From assembly GCA_031370485.1 (NCBI GenBank), contig JANMQK010000388.1, positions 1 through 12,133 of the forward strand: a stretch of DNA of 12,133 nucleotides. The letters run 5' to 3'. The first letter of the stretch is position 1. Each line of letters begins with the position of its first letter. The position numbers were made by a program, and so were the translations under genes. Origin of the DNA: JANMQK01 sp031370485 (GTDB taxonomy: Bacteria; Acidobacteriota; Polarisedimenticolia; Gp22-AA2). Positions 7,373 through 12,133 of the stretch are shown in pieces. The notes under the pieces are model-generated. The model was not told the DNA's origin, made no database searches, and saw only the letters and a list, made by a program, of their open reading frames with translations.

Positions 7373-8881
7373 TCAGCGAATGGTGGCCAGGTCGTAAAGG
7401 TAGTCCACGAACGAGGAGACGGCGCCGTCCCAGCCGGCGACCTTGGGGTTCGAGGACTCGATGACGAAGTACTCGTCGGGAGCGTGGGCGCCGCTTCCGT
7501 GGCCGAGACCGAAATGGCCGGCGGGTAGTGACAGCGGCCTGGTGGTGAAGACGTAACCTGGATACGAGCCGGGGCTGCGCGGCCAGAGGATCGGGTCGAG
7601 CCCGGCGCGCTTGTAGACCGAAATCTCGGCGCGGATGATGGGCGCGTCCGCCGGGGTTGAGGTCGGATCGTAGCCGCCGCTCGGGTTGACCTCGATGTCG
7701 CCGAAGCCGCGCTTCTTGAGGTGGGCCTTGAGGGCGGCCACGGCATTGTCGAACGTCATGTCAGGCACCAGGCGGAGGTCGAGCTTGGCGACGGCGCGGT
7801 GCGGGAGGACGGTCTTGCCACCGGGCCCTGTATAGCCGGCCACCAGCCCCTCGATGTTGACGGTGGGCGCGAAGAGAAAGCGCTCGAGCGAAATCCTCCA
7901 CGGCAGGTCGTGGACCCAGCGTTCGGCGGACAAGAGCTTCTTGTCGGTCGGTTCCGACATCCGCGCCGCCGCCGTGTCGAGCATGGCGCTTTCGGCCACG
8001 GAGGGGGGCTTTGCGGCGTCCGCGAAGCCGTCGATCGCCGGGTCGCCGTCGGCGGTGACCAGGGTGTTGAGCGCCTGGACAAGGTGGAAGGCCGGGCTGT
8101 CGAGCCGCGCCCGATTGGCCGAGTGCACGTCTCTGCCGGGGCCGCGGCCCCATTTCTCGCCGCTCGCGACCAGCTCCAGCTCTACGACCCCCTTCGCGCC
8201 GAGCGCCACCTCCACGCTACCGTCCGGGTCCTGCGACGCCGAGGGCATGAAGACTCCGCTGCAGCGCTTGAGGGCCGCGGCGACCTCGGGCCGCCGCACG
8301 ACCTGCTGGAAGTGAGGGGAGCCTATCTCCTCCTCCCCCTCGGCGACGAGGACCAGGTTGACCGGCGGTTTTCTCCCCGCTCCGCGGATGGCATGAAGCG
8401 CCGCCAGGAAAGCGGCCTCCGGCCCCTTCTGGTTCACAGCGCCCCGGCCCATCAGGACCTTGCCGAAGCCTGGCTTGTCCACCAGGGCTGCGTCCCACGG
8501 CGGCGAGGACCACTCGGAAGGGTCCACCTGCTTGACGTCGTACATGAAGTAGAGACCGACGGTGCGGGGCGCGCCGGCGTCGAGTGTCGCGAAGACGCCG
8601 GGCTGGCCGTCGGTGGGCACGCGCGTGACCTTGTCGAAGCCGGCCTCGCGCAAGAGCCGCATCATCATCTCGACCCCTTCGGTCATCCCCCGCTTCTCGG
8701 CCGCGATCGAAGGCTGCCGCACCCACTCCTGGAGCCGCTTTACCCCCTCGTCGTGGCGCTTCGCTATCTCGGCGCGGATCGGGCCGAGATCGTCGGCGGC
8801 CGGGACAGGTCGGGCGGAAACGATCGCGGTCACCAGCGCGGCGGTCAGAGCCAGGAGGATGCGTCGAGATATCGCGGGCAC
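7373..8881 (-). CDS. secreted M20-family peptidase homologue with altered metal-site residues
   Basis: A 502-residue protein with a Sec signal (MPAISRRILLALTAALVTAI, cut near PVPA-ADD) and the full M20 (ArgE/DapE/carnosinase-like) layout: catalytic domain, lid domain with DVHS (His253) at about 220-370, and catalytic C-terminus with GSGAHAPDEY (His466). It retains the putative catalytic Asp115 and the EGEEEIGS pair (Glu184 general base, Glu185 ligand). However, the first zinc ligand is Met113 (FMYDV where GHYDV is usual) and the bridging Asp is Asn150 (RGAVNQKGP where RGxxDxKGP is usual). The lid-side acidic ligand is not evident near residues 205-215. Family members cleave dipeptides or acyl-amino acids in the periplasm or cytosol; activity here is uncertain. 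The GTG start puts the signal peptide at the N-terminus; an in-frame ATG at 8965 would add 28 residues. Confidence 0.87.
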   Translation of the reverse strand: MPAISRRILLALTAALVTAIVSARPVPAADDLGPIRAEIAKRHDEGVKRLQEWVRQPSIAAEKRGMTEGVEMMMRLLREAGFDKVTRVPTDGQPGVFATLDAGAPRTVGLYFMYDVKQVDPSEWSSPPWDAALVDKPGFGKVLMGRGAVNQKGPEAAFLAALHAIRGAGRKPPVNLVLVAEGEEEIGSPHFQQVVRRPEVAAALKRCSGVFMPSASQDPDGSVEVALGAKGVVELELVASGEKWGRGPGRDVHSANRARLDSPAFHLVQALNTLVTADGDPAIDGFADAAKPPSVAESAMLDTAAARMSEPTDKKLLSAERWVHDLPWRISLERFLFAPTVNIEGLVAGYTGPGGKTVLPHRAVAKLDLRLVPDMTFDNAVAALKAHLKKRGFGDIEVNPSGGYDPTSTPADAPIIRAEISVYKRAGLDPILWPRSPGSYPGYVFTTRPLSLPAGHFGLGHGSGAHAPDEYFVIESSNPKVAGWDGAVSSFVDYLYDLATIR

Positions 8882-8888
8882 GGCGCCG

Positions 8889-8894
8889 ATTCTA
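8889..8894 (-). promoter_or_regulatory. -10 box for the M20 gene, probable leaderless start
   Basis: TAGAAT on the minus strand matches TATAAT at five of six bases and ends 7 bases before the GTG start at 8881. The message would begin at or near the start codon, which agrees with the lack of a Shine-Dalgarno. The base-pair window for -35 (8912-8917, GGATCA) is poor and lies inside the first dyad repeat, suggesting regulation there. Confidence 0.45.
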
Positions 8895-8907
8895 CCGCAA
8901 TCCGGAG

Positions 8908-8953
8908 AGATTGATCCCTCACCGCAGCCCTTGCGAAAGATTGAGCGCTCACC
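8908..8953. repeat. pair of direct repeats with TGA-N4-TCA dyads between divergent promoters
   Basis: AGATTGATCCCTCACC (8908-8923) and AGATTGAGCGCTCACC (8938-8953) agree at 14 of 16 positions and start 30 bases apart, about three helical turns. The second contains the perfect 10-base palindrome TGAGCGCTCA; the first is an imperfect version of it. Copy 1 covers the -35 position of the M20 promoter, and copy 2 lies 11 bases upstream of the -35 box of the plus-strand promoter. The arrangement resembles a twin operator for a dimeric regulator. The spacing differs from FNR (TTGAT-N4-ATCAA) and CRP sites. The regulator is unknown. Confidence 0.45.
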
Positions 8954-8964
8954 TAGAGTATTCA

Positions 8965-8993
8965 TTGCAAGACCGTAACGGGCGCGGTATATT
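8965..8993 (+). promoter_or_regulatory. sigma-70-type promoter for the beta-helix protein gene
   Basis: TTGCAA (8965-8970) and TATATT (8988-8993) are separated by exactly 17 bases and match the consensus at four and five of six positions. This is the best promoter in the window. The predicted start is near base 9000, giving a leader of about 105 bases before the ATG at 9105. The leader contains GCGGG...CCCGC (9036-9053), able to form a short hairpin, and AGGAGG at 9088-9093. Confidence 0.55.
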
Positions 8994-9104
8994 CCTCCGA
9001 TCCTGCCTGACAAATGAGGCGGAGGGATGATCAATGCGGGGGGAAATTCCCGCAGGTCATTATCTCCGCTGCCAACGCCGTATTCGCAGGAGGGCCGTCG
9101 GCGA

Positions 9105-12100
9105 ATGTGGTCCAAACACCACGGAATGTTCCATAACGCAGCACCGCCTGCCGGGCAGTCGAGGCGCTCCACGCGGGATCCCCGGGCGGGACGCTTCTCG
9201 GTCCTGGCCTCCGCGATAGGTGTGCTTGTACTGGCCACCGGCGTCCTGGCCACCGCACAGGGCCAGCTTGCCCGGGTGTCCGGAGACACCGAGTCAATTG
9301 CGCTCAGGGTCTGCCAGTCCAACGGATCTTGTTCCGGCTCGTCCCCCTGCGAGTGGAGCGACCCGGGCACATGGGTCTCCTGCCGGGGCGGGATTCCGCG
9401 GGTCGACGACAGCTGGCGGATCCGCCCCGGCGACACCGTCATCTACGACACGGACGGCGCCCGGACGGGAAGCTTCTCCGTCCAGGGCAGGCTGCTGTTC
9501 AGCCCATCCTCCGCGGCGCGGGACGCTGATGGATTCCGCAACCTCGTCATTGTCTCGGACGGCAAACCGGCCACCGGGGAGATCGATTGTGCTCCCGGCG
9601 GCGCCATCGTGCTGCGCCGGGGAGATCGCCTCCGATTTGACACGACGTCCGGCGATCCGGCGCAAATTCTCATCCGCAATGGCTGCCTGTGGGACAGCAA
9701 GGGATTGGTCACGCAGACGAACATTGCGGCCGTGGTTGCGGGCGACCCGTCGAGCAGCGCATGCGGACCGTCGGCCACGGGAAGGATGTACATCATCACC
9801 CCGGCGCTGGGCGGCCCGTTCTCCGATGTGCGGCATCGCTACCGGCGGCTCGTCTTCCAGAGCGGCAAGCTGAAGAACAGGCAGTACGAGATCGTCAAAG
9901 CCACCGCGACTGATCTCACCGTCTGCACCGATCTGCCCGACGCGCTCAGCGGGGGTCAGCGCCTGACGCCTCACGCCGTCGTGGGAACGTTCCCGGGGAA
10001 TCCGGCGCATTCAACGCCCACGCCGAAAACGGGTAACGGGGCCATGGATCCCTCCTCGGGCGATCAGATAGCGATCGTCGAGGATGTCTGGATTGACGAG
10101 TCTGCCGGGACCGCCGGGTACCGGTTCGTCGATTCCAGCAGTCCGACCGGCACTGATCCGTTCCCGGTTTTCAAGGCGGTCCACCTGGCCGGGCTCGGCC
10201 CATCCGGGTACGACGCGGCGTCCTTGGCCGTGGCATCCCCGCAGCAGTTCGTCCCCGACTTCGAGTACAACAACTGGCACGACTGGAAGTCCAATTTTGG
10301 ATTCGTGTTCAGGGGCGCGAAGGATTTCGGCATCCGCTGGAACGCGGTTCATGACGCCGCTCCGGGAGCGGGGGACAATTTCTGCGCCATCTGCGTGCAC
10401 CAGGAGAAGATCGCCGAGGGATCAGGTTACGACACGCCGGTTGCCGGCGTCGACATCTCAAATAACGTAGCGCACGGGTTCCGGCACAGCGCGTTCAATA
10501 TCAATGACGCAGACAGCTGGTCGAGCGCAAACGACGGCTCGGGTGTTTCCTACGCGGCCACCGGCATCACGATTCGCGAGAACCTTATTTTCGGAGGATG
10601 CAGCATCGAGAACGGGTACACGAGCTGTTCCGGGCTGGAGGTGGACGCCTGCAAGGGTTGCGACATCGCCCGAAACGTCCTGTACGACCTCTGCAGTCCC
10701 AATCTCGTGTCCGGAAACGGCATCTTCCTGGCGGGCAACGCCGGCAACGAGGGCACGGCGATCCACGACAACTGGATGGTCAATCTCTGCGGGGCTGGAA
10801 TATATGCCCATGACGGCAGCGATGGCCTGCGGTCGACTGTCAATCAGCATGTCGCGGTGACCCACAACTACCTCAGTCACTTCGAGCAGACCGCGGCCAT
10901 CGGCGGACTCTATTTCAGCAATGTGATCAAGAACTACGGGATGGACGCCTCGGGTTTTGGCGCCGCCCTTCTGAACCCTGTCGTCGCCATGGGCAACTTC
11001 ATGATGGGGGTCGACGATTACGTCGCGTCGAGCGCCCCATGCTCCGGCGCTTGGGGGTGCGCGCGCACCGGGATCGATCTGATGAAAGACCAAGGGAACA
11101 CCAACGCGCGCCCCGTGGATCTTCGGGACAACCTGATCGTTCAGATGCGATCGGCGTTCCAGCGGCAGGGCGTGCGGTTGCGTGGTGGGGGCCCCGGCTT
11201 CAGCGCTGATTTTGACGTCTCGATCCAGCATCTCACGATCGACAACCGGGGCAGCTACCTCCGCGGTGTCTCGCTGGAGCAGGACTCTCCCCCGCCCGTC
11301 GCCACCACGATCTCGGTGAACGACCTCGTGACGACCCACGACGCCAGCGACGACGCCGTCCTCTGCACCGCGACCCCCGGAATCACCGGCCTCGTGGGGC
11401 CTGTTCAAAGCACGCTGACATCCGACCCGGAGGCGGGAGGCGGGCTCGTCACGGTCCCGTGCATTTCCACGGGGCCGATGATGCAGGTCTCGTTGCCCGG
11501 GTACGCCAACCGATTGTCCCTCGATTACAACTTCATCCCCGGAGCCGCGGGCCAGACGGCCGGGGGAAGTCCCCCGGGATCGCCGATCGGCGTGCGCGCG
11601 TTCCGCTTCAATCGCGCGCGGCTGAACGCCGCCTGGGGGGGCGCGTTGACCTTTGACGGCGCGATCCCGGTCGACATCGCGAACGCATCGAACACGGACA
11701 CCGACGGCGACGGAGTGCTCGACCTCCATGACAACTGCGTGGGGGTGTGGAATCCGGACCAGCTCGACTTCGATGGTGACGGCTACGCCGCGTGTGCCGG
11801 CGACTGCGACGATACGAACCCCCAGGTGGGTCCAGGGCGCACCGAGATCTGCGACGGGCTGGACAACGACTGCAACGGTCAGGTGGACGACGGCCTGGGA
11901 ACGCTGAGCTGCGGCGTCGGGCAGTGCTCACGGTCGGTGTCGGCCTGCGCCGCCGGCGTGGTGCAAACCTGCGTGCCCGGAATCCCGGCTCCCGAAACCT
12001 GCGACGGCTTGGACAACGACTGCAACGGCCAGGTGGACGAAAGGCTCGGAACGACTAGCTGCGGCGTCGGTCAGTGCGCACGCTCGGTGGAAGCCTGCCT

Positions 12101-12133
12101 CGCCGGCGTGACCCAGACCTGCGTGCCTGGAAC
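9105..12133 (+). CDS. large secreted right-handed beta-helix protein with TSP3/MopE-type repeats (3' end outside window)
   Basis: The frame stays open from 9105 to the last base: 1009 codons with no stop. A basic leader precedes the hydrophobic segment FSVLASAIGVLVLATGVLATA (31-51), so the protein is exported. Residues 82-135 (CEWSDPGTW... PGDTVIYDTDG... VQGRLLF) resemble a G8-type beta domain. Residues about 385-740 are right-handed beta-helix, with coils marked by ISNNVAHGF, IRENLIFGG, IARNVLYDL, IHDNWMVNL, VTHNYLSHF and LRDNLIVQM. From 863 come calcium-type Asp repeats (DTDGDGVLD, DFDGDGY) and then MopE-type metal-binding motifs (GDCDDTNP, CDGLDNDCNG) in 50-residue tandem units. A surface adhesin or polysaccharide-acting protein is possible; no catalytic site was recognised. 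ATG 9105 is preferred for AGGAGG 11 bases upstream and the signal position; in-frame ATG 9027 is the alternative. Confidence 0.87.
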   Translation, partial: MWSKHHGMFHNAAPPAGQSRRSTRDPRAGRFSVLASAIGVLVLATGVLATAQGQLARVSGDTESIALRVCQSNGSCSGSSPCEWSDPGTWVSCRGGIPRVDDSWRIRPGDTVIYDTDGARTGSFSVQGRLLFSPSSAARDADGFRNLVIVSDGKPATGEIDCAPGGAIVLRRGDRLRFDTTSGDPAQILIRNGCLWDSKGLVTQTNIAAVVAGDPSSSACGPSATGRMYIITPALGGPFSDVRHRYRRLVFQSGKLKNRQYEIVKATATDLTVCTDLPDALSGGQRLTPHAVVGTFPGNPAHSTPTPKTGNGAMDPSSGDQIAIVEDVWIDESAGTAGYRFVDSSSPTGTDPFPVFKAVHLAGLGPSGYDAASLAVASPQQFVPDFEYNNWHDWKSNFGFVFRGAKDFGIRWNAVHDAAPGAGDNFCAICVHQEKIAEGSGYDTPVAGVDISNNVAHGFRHSAFNINDADSWSSANDGSGVSYAATGITIRENLIFGGCSIENGYTSCSGLEVDACKGCDIARNVLYDLCSPNLVSGNGIFLAGNAGNEGTAIHDNWMVNLCGAGIYAHDGSDGLRSTVNQHVAVTHNYLSHFEQTAAIGGLYFSNVIKNYGMDASGFGAALLNPVVAMGNFMMGVDDYVASSAPCSGAWGCARTGIDLMKDQGNTNARPVDLRDNLIVQMRSAFQRQGVRLRGGGPGFSADFDVSIQHLTIDNRGSYLRGVSLEQDSPPPVATTISVNDLVTTHDASDDAVLCTATPGITGLVGPVQSTLTSDPEAGGGLVTVPCISTGPMMQVSLPGYANRLSLDYNFIPGAAGQTAGGSPPGSPIGVRAFRFNRARLNAAWGGALTFDGAIPVDIANASNTDTDGDGVLDLHDNCVGVWNPDQLDFDGDGYAACAGDCDDTNPQVGPGRTEICDGLDNDCNGQVDDGLGTLSCGVGQCSRSVSACAAGVVQTCVPGIPAPETCDGLDNDCNGQVDERLGTTSCGVGQCARSVEACLAGVTQTCVPG
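11844..12133 (+). repeat. 150-bp tandem repeat encoding 50-residue Cys/Asp-rich units
   Basis: Unit 1 is 11844-11993; unit 2 starts at 11994 and runs off the window after 140 bases. Each unit encodes E-x-CDGLDNDCNGQVD, then LGT-x-SCGVGQC-x-RSV-x-AC and QTCVPG. The 46 comparable residues are identical at 38 positions, with six cysteines per unit in fixed places. The CDGLDNDCNG core is the MopE-type putative metal-binding motif. The array likely continues beyond the window. Confidence 0.85.

Noticed and set aside
8882..9442. 187-codon upstream extension of the M20 frame on the minus strand
   Set aside because: It overlaps the start of the beta-helix gene, would bury the signal peptide in mid-protein and has no recognisable domain.
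10458..11729. 423-codon open frame on the minus strand opposite the beta-helix gene
   Set aside because: Composition is typical of an antisense shadow and the plus frame carries signal peptide, beta-helix coils and repeats without a break.
1..12133. CRISPR arrays, tRNA genes, insertion sequences, phage or toxin-antitoxin genes
   Set aside because: No regular short repeats with spacers, no cloverleaf-like sequence, no transposase or integrase motifs and no paired small toxin/antitoxin frames were seen on reading either strand.

Overview
The window is high in G+C and densely coded, with Shine-Dalgarno-led genes, frequent Sec signal peptides and a c-type cytochrome. It looks like chromosomal DNA of a Gram-negative, environmental bacterium. 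Three things resemble what is common in Acidobacteriota and neighbouring deep-branching, often metagenome-derived lineages: the secreted protein with a cohesin-like domain, a fibronectin-like domain and a Pro-Cys-Pro end; the MopE-type Asp/Cys repeats; and the TlpA protein with a helical front half. That placement is an inference from protein style, not a marker-gene assignment. I saw no phage, transposon, CRISPR, tRNA or rRNA signal.

Left part (1-4557), housekeeping: the C-terminal half of an ABC-F ATPase (+) meets a small FmdB-type zinc-ribbon protein (-) tail to tail, with both stop codons sharing one CTAG. Divergent from the zinc-ribbon gene is a glutathione S-transferase-like gene (+). 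It converges on a two-gene minus-strand unit: a YhbQ-like GIY-YIG protein, then a secreted TlpA-type thiol-disulfide protein. Divergent from that unit is a five-S1-domain RNA-binding protein (+).

Right part (4590-12133), export: three proteins with signal sequences lie side by side. They are a YVTN beta-propeller/di-heme cytochrome/cohesin-like/fibronectin-like protein (-), an M20-family peptidase homologue (-), and a very large right-handed beta-helix protein (+) that runs off the end of the window and carries calcium-type and MopE-type repeats in tandem. The last two are divergent and share a 223-base intergenic region. It holds a good sigma-70 promoter on the plus strand, a probable leaderless promoter on the minus strand, and two similar TGA-N4-TCA dyads 30 bases apart between them.

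The most interesting observation is that the M20 homologue keeps the fold motifs, the catalytic Asp and Glu and the C-terminal His, but replaces the first zinc-binding His with Met and the bridging Asp with Asn. A third ligand also seems to be missing. It may be a pseudo-peptidase or a differently activated hydrolase. No known defence or mobile system was recognised; a coordinated extracellular cluster is the best candidate for undescribed biology here.
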